Assembly (NCBI GenBank): GCA_020796225.1
Contig: CM036756.1
Coordinates: 50,882,363-50,946,362 of the forward strand
Length of the DNA: 64,000 bases
DNA from: Arion vulgaris
Taxonomy: Eukaryota; Mollusca; Gastropoda; Stylommatophora; Arionidae
Direction of reading: 5' to 3'
Numbering within the stretch: position 1 is the stretch's first letter; every line of letters starts with the position of its first letter. Below are positions 43,165 to 54,026 of the stretch, in pieces. The position numbers and the translations under genes are program-made. The notes under the pieces were generated by a model. It ran no database searches, was not told the DNA's origin, and saw nothing but the letters and a program-made list of their open reading frames with translations.

Positions 43165-43680
43165 AGTTTACACGAAGTTGTCAAGACTAGAAAGTAGGCA
43201 TAAGAAAGAGCTGACTAGCCGAAGAGCAGCAGCAGGGACAATATCCCAGGAAATTAACAATGGATTTCTCAGTAAAAGAGAAATTAGTAAAATGACAAAG
43301 ATGGTTGTACATCTTGTCACCTACGTGCCAGTCTTAATATTGGATGCAAATTATGAGCTATGACAACAGCACATGAAGGCCAGCTTGAACTTCAGATATT
43401 AGATATTTGAGAAAGATTATTAAACTAACAAGAGAATCACAACCAGACAAGGTTTTGAAGTTCAACTCCTTTAGGTCATAGTGGCAAAGTCCCATTTTTG
43501 ATGGTTTGGTTACCTCTGCAAATGGAAACATTCATTGCCACTGTAGGCATGGAAAGTCAAAAGTCAGGAATCTAAACCTTCAGAAGACCCAGTGCAATGG
43601 AAGGACAATCAGACAGTCATTAAAAGAGAAAGGCTAGAAATGAAACCAGAAGACAAAAAGCTGACATGATTCAATACACA
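43165..43680 (+). mobile_element. LINE fragment, RT C-terminal region
   Basis: Frames read TSRRAAAGTISQEINNGFL and SKREISKMTKMVVH, then degraded WFGYLCKWK, resembling the post-RT tail (W.GHLCRM) of an APE-type LINE. Stops interrupt it. Family unassigned. Confidence 0.5.
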
Positions 43681-43811
43681 TCCTCCTGAATTAGAACAAT
43701 TTGCGCTTGATTATTTATAGTCTACATTTCTGGTTATCTGTATATATGACTGAACAAGTTGTGAGGACTATACAGCTGAATATCTTGACATCCAAGGTAG
43801 GGATGAAAATA

Positions 43812-45149
43812 TACGAGGGGAAGTTATGTGAGATGGTAGGTAAATGCAGTTGGTGTTTTCTAAAAGTGTCATTAGGTGACAGCAACATCCAACTTTATAT
43901 TCCCGTTCCCAGGTGGCGCTATGTGTCTCATGCGCACGCGCAGCGCATAAACAAAATGGCGACTGTACTTACGGAGAGTACAACCAAAAGCAACGTGCTG
44001 TTGTGCGTTTTTGTGGGCAAAAGGACTGCCTGCAAAGGACATTCATAAGGAAATGCTTCCTGTTTATGCTGACAAATGTTTGTCCCGTAAAACGGTGCAT
44101 AGTTGGGTAGAAAAATTTTCTCAAGGACGCTCTAAAATTGTTGATGAAATCCGATCTGGTCGTCCTGTTGAGATTGCAACAGAAGCATCAGTGCAGCGGG
44201 TGGAAGAGATGATTAGAGGTGACAGACGAGTAACGATATACTCTGTAGCATCTGCAATAGGGTGCTCACATGGTTCAGCATACAGCATAATGCATGATCG
44301 ATTGAAATTTAAGAAAGTGTGCTCAATGTGGTACCAGACAATTGAAGAGGAACACAAAATGAACCGATTTGGCCTGTCCTTGCATCATCTCTGTCGATAC
44401 GAAGATGAAGGAGAAGAGATGCTGAACAGGATTGTTACTGGGGATGAATCATTGGTGCATCACTACCAGCCCGAATCAAAAAAAAAAAGGGTTTAAAAGC
44501 CCGAATCAAAGCGTGCTTCAATGCAGTGGAAACATCCTTCTTCGCCTTGTGTCAAAAAATTCAAGGTTACGCCATCAGCAGGGAAGGTTATGTTGACGGT
44601 GTTCTGGGATTGTCAGGAGTGCTTTTAACCAATTTCATGAAGAAAGGTGACAATGTGAATTCCGAATCGTACTGTGAAGTTCTATCGATGCTTCATGATG
44701 CAATTCGAAAAAACGTCCAGGGTTGCTGACTAGAGGAGTGTTGCTTCTTCATGACAATGCCAGACCACATACGGCTCGATTAACTCAGGAGAAAATTAAC
44801 CAACTAAGGTAGGAAGTTCTGGAACATCCGCCTTACAGTCCCGACTTAGCCCCTAGCGATTTCTACCTCTTTGGTCCACTGAAAACCCACCTTGGCGGGA
44901 GACATTTCGTGAATGATACCGAAGTTGAATGTGAAGTGAAAATGTGGTTTAGAAAACAGAGCTCGCAGTTCTATGCAGCCGGTTTGGAAGGATTGATAAA
45001 ACGATGGGATAAGTGCATCAATGTTGGTGGAAACTATGTTACAAAATAAAGGAACAATGTATGTATAAAAATAAACTGGTTTCAAGTTGTTATCATGTTT
45101 AGTTATTTTTCTACAGCCATTTGTGGCTTACTTATTGACTTCCCTCGTA
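43812..45149 (+). mobile_element. mariner-type transposon, nearly full length
   Basis: A 1.34-kb element with inverted ends: it begins TACGAGGGGAAGT and ends ACTTCCCTCGTA, with TA at both edges, as expected for Tc1/mariner. Between them lies a single transposase relic reading left to right. Length is normal for mariner (about 1.3 kb). It sits between decayed LINEs upstream of the GALNT start. Confidence 0.85.
43960..45047 (+). pseudogene. mariner transposase, frameshifted
   Basis: The transposase begins near ATG 43956 and continues in shifted frames. The main open part (44011-44496) holds the helix-turn-helix region (RKTVHSWVEKFSQGRSK), the linker RSGRPVEIATEASVQRVEEMI, and the first catalytic region IVTGDESLVHHYQPESK. 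Downstream in other frames come LHDNARPHTA (second Asp, near 44750) and YSPDLAPSDFYLFGPLK (third Asp, near 44850), giving the DD34D layout. Stops at 44497 and later break it. A run of A at 44479-44488 is a likely slippage site. Confidence 0.85.
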
Positions 45150-46600
45150 TTACTCCAAATTTAAAATGTTTAAACATTTAAAGTCACAAGCTGTTTATTT
45201 TATTGCAATTATTTAAATGTTTCAATGATATGCCATCATATGGATAGATGGCATATCGTTACAGTTTTACTGCGGCCTCCCCCTTTATTTATATAGTTTT
45301 CTGTGGATGTATTACTATTAGTATGGAGGATAGCATGTGATGTTGTGTCACATAGCGTAAATTACTGTTACTTTATTTACAAATTGTAATAATAAGAATG
45401 TACCATGGTTTTATCAATTTTATTTACTTACTCCTGTTGCAGCATATATATGGATTTTCCATTACAAATTACATGACCTAAATGACAACACTTACACTCA
45501 GTGAGTTAGCGAGTTACACAACAACTTGAACAAGTGTTAAAGTGTACTGTAGTGTAACAACACATTTTGCATTAGCAGCCAATTTTAGTGTACACAATAA
45601 ATAAAGCATCCCCATTTACAAGACAGTTGACTTTGAGTGTACACTGAGTAGACATTTGAATTTGATAATACATTGAGTAAATTATTATACAACGTAATTA
45701 CATTAACATTAAGTATATATTTGGCACCAATCATGTGTTTATTTTCTCAATTCGGAAAATGAAATGGAGCAACTGCAAACTGGTTTGTAATCCTGAATCG
45801 AATCGTTTGGCGACCATTTCGTTACATAGTAACAATAACATAGAACTAAATTAACTAATACAAAATCTTGATAAAAGTATGACTATCAAATTACTGACAA
45901 TAATCAATGATTTATACTAGTATGTTAAGATCGAGAACTTGGTACTCAACTTACTGAGACTCGTACTGATAGTGGTTCTTGTTTTAAATCACAAATTACA
46001 AAAAGTAACATACTAGAAGTTTGTAATACAGTAATAGTAAGCAACCAATTAAGCTACATACAAAAATCATACATTGATTTGATTACAAAGTTTGTAATTC
46101 TACTCATTGGTTGTGTACGTAAGGACGCTCGTATTGCTAGGCTAGGCGATTGGTGTCGTAAGGACTAGGGTAAGTGGTTCGAGTCCCGTGTTTGTCTATT
46201 TGTTTTTCGGAAGCTCTTAATACCTGTATCTGTTTATTTGTTGATCATATTCGTTACTTCCGCTGCTTCCTCTGGGGTTCTTGTAAGAAAACTCCTTGTG
46301 CTCATCAAAGTTTGTAACACAATGTTATCATGTCGACCTTCAATAGAATTTCTAGTCGGCTAACAATAATAAATACGCTCATATGATATGATGTTGACAC
46401 GACCAATAATAAACAAACGTCAACAGTTTGATCTGGCTATCGACTATATACTATATTAATATTTGTAACTAAATGTTTTAGTTAAATAGTATTATAACTA
46501 TTTTGGTCATAGCTGCTCTTTATTTTAAAGTTTACTAAACGTGCTGTTTTTCATTTCAACTAATTCAGTGCACCACACAAGCAACCCACAAACTAACGAG
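45150..46600. other. AT-rich stretch without genes
   Basis: Long AT-rich noncoding DNA with no supported gene. The only notable item is the tRNA-like box near 46170. Confidence 0.5.
46115..46200 (+). other. tRNA-like B-box fragment
   Basis: GTGGTTCGAGTCCCGTG near 46172 matches a tRNA T-arm/B box, with TAGGCGATTGG about 35 bp before it as a possible degraded A box. The full cloverleaf cannot be formed by eye, so this is more likely a SINE or tRNA relic than a gene. Confidence 0.4.
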
Positions 46601-47325
46601 CAATCTTTGCACACTTGCAGAACAGGTTGGTCTCCAGATCAATTTTGCCAAGACCAAAATTATGAACCTCACAAACTCGACCGACAACATCGTAATAAAT
46701 GGCCAAACACTGGAGAAAGTTGAACATTTTACATAGTGTCAAACAACGGAGACACGATGAAAGAAATAAACTCTCGTATTGCTATAGCAGCTAGTGCCTT
46801 CACTAAATTAACAAATATCTGGCAATTTCAAGACCTTAGTATATGCACAAAAGTTAAATTGTTTAGGTCATGTGTGATTTAGGTCACTACGGTTGTGAAA
46901 GTTGGAAATCAACAAAGAAAATTGAAAAGAAACTGGACAGCTTTGAGAATAAATGTCTCCGAAAATTATTAAAAGTAAAATGGAGTGATTTCGTTTCTAA
47001 CAACACAGTGAGAGATAGAACACACCAACAACCCATATCAAATATTATAAGGAAACAAAGGTGGAAATATTTAGGTCATGTTCTTAGATCAGACGAAAAG
47101 AGACTAAATCGACAAGTCCTTATGTGGTCACCAGTTGGGAAAAGACAACGTGGAAGACCAAAGACCACTCTTCGAAGAACTATCCAACAAGAAAGTAAAC
47201 TATTGGGATGTAAAACCATACAAGATCTCCAACTGCTAGCAAAGAACCGCATCACATGGAGATCTAAAACCTCTGCCTATGTGCCGCCTTTGGCACGAAA
47301 GGAACAAACTAACTAAACTAACTAA
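46600..47325 (+). mobile_element. RTE-like LINE, RT C-terminal part
   Basis: Frames give GLQINFAKTKIMNLTNS, VEHFTY.-type, then CESWKSTKKIEKKLDSFENK, KQRWKYLGHVLRSDE and GKRQRGRPKTTLRRTIQQE. This is the region from motif D to the basic tail of an APE-type LINE. One frameshift at about 46860. It ends with ACTAACTAAACTAAC near 47325. Two short pieces of it reappear in the LINE-B copy at 48158. Confidence 0.8.
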
Positions 47326-47878
47326 TTTAGTGCACCACAATGTTATTATGGTCGTAGTTCATAAAAAAAAATTATTTACTAGTTGATAATAAGATTTGAT
47401 AATTAGATTAGTAGTGATGTGCTTTTGAAACGTATTAATTTTCCCCCGTTACTTTTGCAAAGTGTACTCGTTACTTATTACTTAGAGTTACTTAGTATTA
47501 CGGCTATTACTATGATGTAACTGAGTTGTAGATAACGAGTTATAATTAAGTAAATAGCAAGGGTCATCATCACATCACTAAAACTAGTCCATGGATGCTC
47601 CAACTGTTTCACCAACACCTCACCAGTGTATAAAGACGGATCATATAAGCTCTGTATCGATTAATCAATCGCCTTGTATCCTGAAAAGGGTGATCATACC
47701 TGAAGGCTCCCAGTTTCACAATATTCACATTCGTCTATCTCACTCTGGCCAGTGATCATTGATGTAGATTCACATGTAAATTCAAAAACATATATTCGAC
47801 AAGTTTCTCTCGTGGCATGTGTGATGTATGTACGATATCCTTTACTAGTCTTACCTAGCTTACAGTTGTATTCTTCAC
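47326..47878. other. unassigned stretch
   Basis: No feature can be supported. Confidence 0.45.
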
Positions 47879-48157
47879 GTGTTAGGCTCGCTCATTAAAT
47901 GCACACCTTCACCAGTGCTCAGCAGCTACCGCATACTCACCTTGCAAAATGTATATGGCAAATTACTAGAGAAGATAGTGGCCAGAAAGGTAATGTGTCA
48001 CTTGGAGAATGACCACATCCTCCCTGACACTTTGGGTAGCTACCGGCCAATGAAAGGGACATGGGACAATGCTGGCACGCTTGCATATGATGTTTATGAA
48101 GGCTTCCAACCCAAGCAAGAGATTGTTGCTGTGGCCATCGACTTGGAGGAAGCTTAT

Positions 48158-48201
48158 AAATCGACAAGTCCTTATGTGGTCACATAATTTACATAGTGTC
48201 A
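48158..48201 (+). other. templated filler in LINE-B
   Basis: Between LINE-B motif A and the next conserved block lie two short tracts. Bases 48158-48183 are identical over 26 nt to 47106-47131, and about 21 nt around 48187-48208 are identical to 46728-46748. Both come from the neighbouring RTE-like LINE, in swapped order. LINE-B sequence is missing at the same place. Confidence 0.8.
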
Positions 48202-48616
48202 AACAACGATGAATTTTTCAAAGCAGCTGTGAATTTTTCAAGAATGGTGCGCTCTTTAATTAAATGTGAAGTTAATCCTTGGCTGGTGAACTGGATAGCT
48301 GCTTCTTTAATGGAGAGAACCGTTGCACTCCGTTTAGGAACATGGACATCGGATCCTGCTCGTATATGCCGGGATTACCCCAGGGTTCTCCTCTATCACC
48401 CGTGTTGTTTATATTTACACAGCAAATGTAGCTAAAATTCAGCCAACCGGATTAGGTCGGACATTGACATTTGCAGATGATATCTTAATATATAGGACAG
48501 GGTCAGATAGACGAAAGATGGTTGACGACATTCAGAAAACATTACGTACCATCTGGGTTGGTGTAGAAAGTCTCAGGTCAATCCTGAAAAAACGTGTATG
48601 TTGTGGTGCTCGTTGA

Positions 48617-49177
48617 ATGTGGTGCTCGTTGAATAATCACATCGTCAAGGCTGACCTACCCTGTGTAATCTTTGATGAACATACCATCGAGCGCAGAGAC
48701 AGGCTGCGCTATCTTGGAATAACCTTTGATCGTAGTCTATCTTTCAAACACCATATTGAACAGACGATACAACGGTGCAAGCGTGGTCTTGCGGCTCTCA
48801 AAGTTATGGTGGCCGCACACCTTGAGCAGAGACTACTTGCCAATTTGTTCGATCGACTGGTAATGTCAGTGGTAGATTACGGACTCGGAATTCTTACGAT
48901 ATCAAGATCACAATGTGAACGACTCGAACGGGTTCAGAATGAAGGTATGCGTATAGTTCTGGGCTGCACTAGAGATACCCCCATTGTGAAGATGAGATAT
49001 ATGCTTGGCCTTCTGTCACTACGCTCCGTCATGCAATCGCCCAAACCAAGGCATATATGCGGGTTACTTTGGATAAGAGACATCCACTACACAAGAACAC
49101 TAATGATGTTAAGGGCACGAGAATCAAGCGTGGCATGTCGTGGATGGCCCAGACTGAGAGAACAATTGGCCAGGTGA
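48617..49177 (+). pseudogene. LINE-B RT thumb frame
   Basis: A 186-codon frame covers the end of the RT: WCSLNNHIVKADLPCVIFDE, RLRYLGITFDRSLSFKHH, RCKRGLAALKVMVAAHLEQR and VDYGLGILTISR, ending in RVQNEGMRIVLGCTRDTPI and MRYMLGLLSL. It lacks the catalytic palm, which lies upstream in broken frames. The Met is internal. The final residues after MRYMLG are frame-shifted. Confidence 0.75.
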
Positions 49178-50013
49178 CTACGGTTGCGACCCTACCAAAA
49201 GGGGAAGAATAGATCCCAACAGATGATAGCATGATGAACTATCTCAACGTTATCATTACTCTTGGAAGAGAATGTAGAGATTGGGGCAACATGAAAGCTG
49301 ATCTCGCAGTTAAGCAGCTGATAGAAGATAATGCAAGGGATGATGATGTTGTTGAAAATACCGATGGGTCGGTTCAACGTGGTGAGAAATCCGGCTGGGG
49401 TTTCTTGGCTAATGCGCATGATAGAGTTGTTGCAGAGCGAAGTGGGGCATACAGGACAACTACTTCTAGTATGAGGATGGAGGTTGAGGCCGTTACTGCT
49501 GCCCTCCATTAGATTTCTGGGACTTCATTTACTGGGGCAGTTGTTGTATCTGACTCTCAGTCGATGCTTCACAAGATCCAGAAGGGCAGGTTTCGGTATG
49601 AGTGGATGTCGTCTATAGAAGTTTCTAACCTCCAGCGGCTTACGTGGATATACTGTCCTGGGCATGCGGGTGTTTACGGTAATGAGAGAGCGGACAGGCT
49701 TGCATCAACAGCATCGATTGTTGGGGAGTTGAAGATGGATAAAGGGATATTCTTCGGTCTCTCGCGACTCTCTGTTGGATGAGGACACTAAAATCGATGT
49801 TGAATCGATCAAGCGATTTAAGCAGTTTGGAGTTACCCGTTGTTCAAGTCGAACTGAATGCCTGAGAGACAGAGTGAGAGGTGTGTTTAATCAGCGAGCC
49901 ACAGGAACCATCAGTATGCATACTCTTCGATATCTGTTGGGGAGACTGGGCACCTATGGGTCTGCCCGGAGTGCAATGACGTCAGTTTAGTAACCAATAA
50001 CCAATAACTTCAC

Positions 50014-50465
50014 CAGTGGCGTAGCGGGATAGGTGTGCTGCTACTTAAAATGAATGCGTGCCCCTCATAGTTAATCTCTTTTCCCTTTTAATTGAAAGTT
50101 AACTATATTCAATTACGCAAAAAAAATTTATTGAACTGAGAAAAATATTTGCTAAAATAGTACATATTACAACTAACATGTTTCACTTGAAAATAAGATC
50201 CATTCTTCTGTCCTTTTGCAGAAACTTCTCAATGCTGGCATCGTAAAATGTTTTCTTCATTCTAACTGTGCTCAAAATTTGTTTTTCAATCGACAAAAGG
50301 CTAAGATTTGAGAGTCTATCTTGACCTTGTGTAGCTCTGCAGCATATGTACGGATTCGCTTTAAAAATGAAAACAAGCTTTCAACAGGCGCAGTGGTTGC
50401 TGGAATAGTCATGATCAATTCTGCTAGTGTGAACACTTCTTTAAAATGAAATCATTCTCAACTAA
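50014..50465 (-). mobile_element. hAT transposon 3' remnant
   Basis: The plus strand begins CAGTGGCGTAGCGGG, a typical hAT terminal sequence. The minus strand encodes FKEVFTLAELIMTIPATTAP, VESLFSFLKRIRTY and, after short breaks, RSFCKRTEEWI. This is the C-terminal hAT dimerisation segment (IPAT.A.VERSFS.LK.IKTY). Only the 3' end remains; catalytic parts are absent. Confidence 0.75.
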
Positions 50466-50469
50466 ATAC

Positions 50470-50500
50470 TACAATAAGTCATTAACTGACTTATTGTAGA
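50470..50500. repeat. perfect 13-bp hairpin
   Basis: CTACAATAAGTCA, a 5-nt spacer TTAAC, then TGACTTATTGTAG. The two arms are perfect reverse complements. It lies just after the hAT remnant and may mark an edge of a small DNA element or a rearrangement point. Confidence 0.8.
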
Positions 50501-50614
50501 ACTAATCCGAACAATAATTTTATCACAAGTTCGTTGATAAATCGTACATAGTCGAACACTATTATCAGTAATGACCAAGACTTTCTGCAAAATCATTCAG
50601 AATCAAAGGAGCAG

Positions 50615-51125
50615 TGGACACAACCCTGAGAGAAGAACAAGCTGGTTTTAGACCTGGGAGCGCTCGAGTGGTTACCGTGGCCCAAATTTAGGGTGTAAAG
50701 AATAGACCACTGTTACCTGCCACGCATGTCGTAAGAGGCGGCTAAGGAGGTTTGACTGAAATCGGATGCACATGTCCTAAACGTGTAGAGGTCTATGCGT
50801 TTAGGGGCCTACAAACCAATGTGCAACATATACACGTTCTTGGCAAAGATCAAACATGTCACAAAGAGTGATTAAAATTGGTTGTAAAGAACGAACGCGA
50901 AGAAGGAGAGACCTAGAAGAAGCTGCTTAGATCAAATAATTACCCTACGACTAATTTTGGAGGAACATATTGAGAAGCATCAACCACTTATACTAAATTT
51001 CATCGATTTTAAAAAAGCCTTTGATAGTCTACATAAAATCTCTCTGTGGAATATTCTGAGATGCTATGGAATACCAGAAAAATAATAAACATTATTAAGA
51101 GCCTTTATGACGATGATTTTCTTGA
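50615..51125 (+). mobile_element. LINE-G RT fragment split by SINE-1
   Basis: RT start EEQAGFRPG before the SINE continues after it as RSCLDQIITLRLILEEHIEK, LNFIDFKKAFDSLHKISLW (motif A Asp) and NIIKSLYDDD. The EQ.GFR.GRSC.DQI sequence is rebuilt exactly once the SINE and one duplicated target copy are ignored. The fragment breaks off at about 51125. Confidence 0.75.
50661..50908 (+). mobile_element. SINE-1 copy inside LINE-G
   Basis: A 248-bp SINE-1 starts at CGCTCGAGTGGTTACCG and ends GCGAAGAAGG. It is flanked by AGACCTGGGAG (50650-50660) and AGACCTAGAAG (50909-50919), a TSD with two differences. It is collinear with copies at 3232 and 62847. Confidence 0.85.
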
Positions 51126-51292
51126 GAGAGCTCGCGAGATGCTTGATTTCTTTCGTAGGCGCCTATACCCGGAGAGGGTGCTTGTCTCGGCTATGCATCG
51201 AATTCAGAAAATCACTCGCCAGCAGACCCTTACCAGCCAGCATAGGACTACTAACTCTGACAGAGTAAAACACTCAGTCTCTCCTGACAGAT
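51126..51292 (+). mobile_element. possible Penelope-like RT fragment
   Basis: A short frame reads ARDMLDF-like (AREMLDFFRRRLYPERVL), VSAMHRIQKITRQQTL and TSQHRTTNSDRV. This resembles the segment of Penelope-like RTs with an L..RGYP...L..A..R..... R...L pattern. The similarity is weak and the piece too short for certainty. Confidence 0.35.
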
Positions 51293-51460
51293 GTTGACGG
51301 ATATGCGTTCTGATAGTGCCTGCGGTTCGCTGACTGAACACACCATTCTCTGCTTCTCGGGCGTCCAGTTCTACATGTACTTGTATAGGCCTAACATTCA
51401 GCTCCAAACCTCTTAAATCGTTGGATAGATTCCACTTCAACTTTAGTGTCCTCATCAAAC
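51293..51460 (-). mobile_element. LINE-B 3' fragment
   Basis: The minus strand reads ELDAREAENGVFSQRTAGTI and RTHIRQHLSGETE, matching LINE-B residues CLRDRVRGVFNQRATGTI that follow the RNase H domain. Short and diverged. Confidence 0.6.
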
Positions 51461-51665
51461 AGACCTGTGCGCGCACCTCCAAATTTCTGACCGGCGCGTA
51501 AAATTTCGTACCTGCGCGCGCATCTCCAAATTCTGGGACTGCGGGTGCACATCCAAATTTTGAGCTTAAATTTCAGACATGTGTGCACACCGTAAAAGGT
51601 CAGACTTGTGAGGGCACCTCCGAATTTCAGATCCTCTTACAAATATTGGACATGGGCGCGCACAT
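51461..51665. repeat. degenerate GCGC-rich tandem repeat
   Basis: Units of about 30-40 bp with the core GCGCGCACCTCCAAATTTC recur five or six times with strong divergence (CACATCCAAATTTTGAG, GGCACCTCCGAATTTCAG). It is the only GC-rich alternating stretch in this AT-rich region. Confidence 0.6.
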
Positions 51666-51694
51666 ATATACGGATATAGGCATAGTGCGATTAT

Positions 51695-52015
51695 TCAAGT
51701 GTGATTGTGTCCGGTGATTTCAACGCCAGGAGAAGTTGTGGGGTAATAATATTATCAATGACCAGGGTGAGGTTATTGACTGAGACGTACTTGATCTGCC
51801 TGAATGATGACTTGAAACAGTGTACTTAATCTCGCTCTGGTTTCTCCAGATTTGAGTGGATTGTGTTTCTGGAACGTTCTCAGACATCATGGCAGTGATT
51901 ATCTACCTTGTGCAATACTGGTTAAAAAATCATCTAGGAAGAGAGCACAAAATCGTACATCAGCTTTCCGCTATGACAGACACCAACCTAATGTCATCAG
52001 TCAGTTGCGACTATA
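51695..52015 (+). mobile_element. LINE-A/B endonuclease fragment
   Basis: Broken frames read VSGDFNAR (the GDFNA motif), then LALVSPDLSGLCFWNVL, HHGSDYLPCAILV (GSDH-type motif) and TSAFRYDRHQP. This corresponds to the endonuclease end of LINE-A (LALVSPTL..., RTWW.., FRYD at 26885-27040). It is an isolated 5' fragment. Confidence 0.65.
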
Positions 52016-52535
52016 GGTACATTAGTAGTATGTAATGTGATACGTAGGTAACATAGAGGGCAAATAGTGAGTTTATATAGTAATATACTCATAGGTGTTC
52101 CTAGGCGTCACCACTCTTAATATAGCTTATATAGTAGGTGTCCACAGACATAAGATAGTAATATAGCTTAAATAGTAAAATACTCCACCCTATTGGGTGA
52201 CCAAGGCAAAAAAAAAGAATTTACTAATGGGGAGATAACTATTGGTTTATATTGGGGGTGATAATTTTGGGTTATAAGGGGAGATAATTTTAAAAAAGAT
52301 CGGGTACTAGAGCTAAGGAAGACCAAGAAAAAGATGGATAGACAATATCAAGCCCTCACTACATAAACACGGATATACAACACAACACGGGCAACTCATC
52401 TAGCCATAGAACGCAAATTAAAGCTCCCATCCCTACGCTTAACGGCAAGATAAGAGTGGACAGCCAACTACATCTTCCACCTGGGAATAGACAATAGATA
52501 ATTTTTAAATATTTTTTCTAGCTACAGATAGGTAT

Positions 52536-52640
<105 letters not shown>

Positions 52641-52781
52641 TAATTCAATGGATAAAATTATATTTTTTGAAAAATTGATAACTTTTTTTAAATTTTATTT
52701 TGAACACGGAAACATAAAAAATCAATAAACGTTTTGTTTTTTTGTGATATTTTTATTTATTTTAACCATAAGCTATAATTA

Positions 52782-53040
52782 CGCTGGCGCTGGATAGGAC
52801 ACACTTTGTGAAAACCGGAGGAGAATATAACAAGAAGGGTCCTTGCCTGGAACCCGCAGGGACAGCGAAAGAAGGAGAGGCCGAGAAATACATGGAGACG
52901 AGATTTGGAGGCGGAGATCAACAATATAAAGAAGAGCTGGAGGGAGCTGCAGGAGATAGCTAGAGATAGGAAGACTTGGCATGAGTTGGTTGAGGGCCTA
53001 TGCCCCAACCCGGGGTAAAAGGCAAAGAGAGAAGAGAGAT
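52782..53040 (+). mobile_element. 5'-truncated LINE end, 12-bp TSD
   Basis: A 259-bp insert is flanked by AAGCTATAATTA (52770-52781 and 53041-53052). The plus strand encodes RWRWIGHTLRKPEENITRRV, LAWNPQGQRKKERPRN and TWRRDLEAEINNIKKSWREL, ending ARDRKTWHELVEGLCPN. This is the basic tail of an APE-type LINE. The sister block at 61970 has the uninterrupted site. The minus frames across it are shadows. Confidence 0.9.
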
Positions 53041-53504
53041 AAGCTATAATTAGATATGGCGTAATATTTTTAAGTGTATATTGACTTCTCGTGTGCTATT
53101 CTATGGTCGTTCTTTGTGTTGTATTTTTAATAATGATGAAGTTTGTTTAAATGAAGAGTATATTTTGTATATATAAGTGCGTATGTGTGGTTGTATAGTC
53201 AGGTAGATATATAAAATGGGAGGGGTGGGGTAAAGGGAAGAATTTATGTATGTTAAAGTATGTGATAAGTATTCACTTATAGGAGGATGTATGTGTTAGT
53301 GTGTATTTAGGAAAAGGGTGGAGACTGCAGTAAAACTTGGAAAAATAGTTAAACACGTAAAAACAATTTAAATATAGTACTTTGTTTTTACGTGTTTAGC
53401 TGTGTATTTAGGTCAACATTTTAGAAAGGGATATTCTTAGCTTTGAACATACAAGCTATTTAGGATAGCAGAGATACATATATGCAAAAAGAGATACAGG
53501 TATA

Positions 53505-53509
53505 CATAC

Positions 53510-53573
<64 letters not shown>

Positions 53574-53575
53574 TT
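53505..53575. repeat. (TA)n microsatellite
   Basis: Second TA array in repeat block R copy 1, with a few ACATA interruptions. Confidence 0.9.
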
Positions 53576-53723
53576 ATAAATAACAAACATATTTAGCGTA
53601 ATATACAATATTTTGTTATTGATACAGATATATAGGATATTATAGTAACATTAAAAAATGGCACTATGTCATCATCCATTGAAGGCTGTAATACTAACTG
53701 ATAGGAAAACCTGGCATATTATA

Positions 53724-53985
53724 TACAGGATGTTCAAGATCAATGCAGCCCCATTGACAAATCGAAAGTTGCCAGTTACACAGTGAGTGATGTCTATTTA
53801 CTATTTAAACCAGTTCTGACTAGCTCGTCCTACGTTACATTTGTTCATCGCCCTTTTCCGCACTACAATTGCATACCGTCACACAACCTTGACCTATACT
53901 ACGTTATAACTGAACCTTCTCATTTTCATACATATATGCCAGATTAGCTCCATTGATAGGCTGCTTTTATCTTGAACACCCTGTA
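53724..53985. mobile_element. MITE with about 36-bp TIRs, TA target
   Basis: A 262-bp element has near-identical inverted ends. The left end reads TACAGGATGTTCAAGATCAA. The right end, reversed, reads TACAGGGTGTTCAAGATAAA. Similarity runs to a CCATTGA/TCAATGG motif about 36 bp in. Both edges are TA, as for Tc1/mariner. No coding capacity. It lies between repeat block R and the Polinton ATPase remnant. Confidence 0.75.
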
Positions 53986-54026
53986 TAAAAAGGTTCGTGT
54001 GTATATAAGTTAACATTAACTAGCTA

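Larger units (their letters stand above)
47879..50008 (+). mobile_element. LINE-B reference copy (RT to 3' end)
   Basis: The most complete LINE-B. RT: SYRILTLQNVYGKLLEKIV, DHILPDTLGSYRPMKGTWD, AVAIDLEEAY (motif A), then after a 44-bp filler VNPWLVNWIAASLMERTVAL, a degraded YADD region, RLRYLGITFDRSLSFK and VDYGLGILTISRSQCERL. The RNase H has ENTDGSVQRGEKSGWGF, TTTSSMRMEVEAV and IYCPGHAGVYGNERADRLA. The 3' end is GTAACCAATAACCAATAA. Frameshifts occur, so inactive. It abuts a hAT terminus at 50014. Confidence 0.85.

Noticed and set aside
46115..46200. Functional tRNA gene
   Set aside because: A good B box is present, but no full cloverleaf or clear A box could be formed; treated as a relic.
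52757..53008. Minus-strand frames of 67-83 codons
   Set aside because: Antisense of the inserted LINE tail at 52782-53040.
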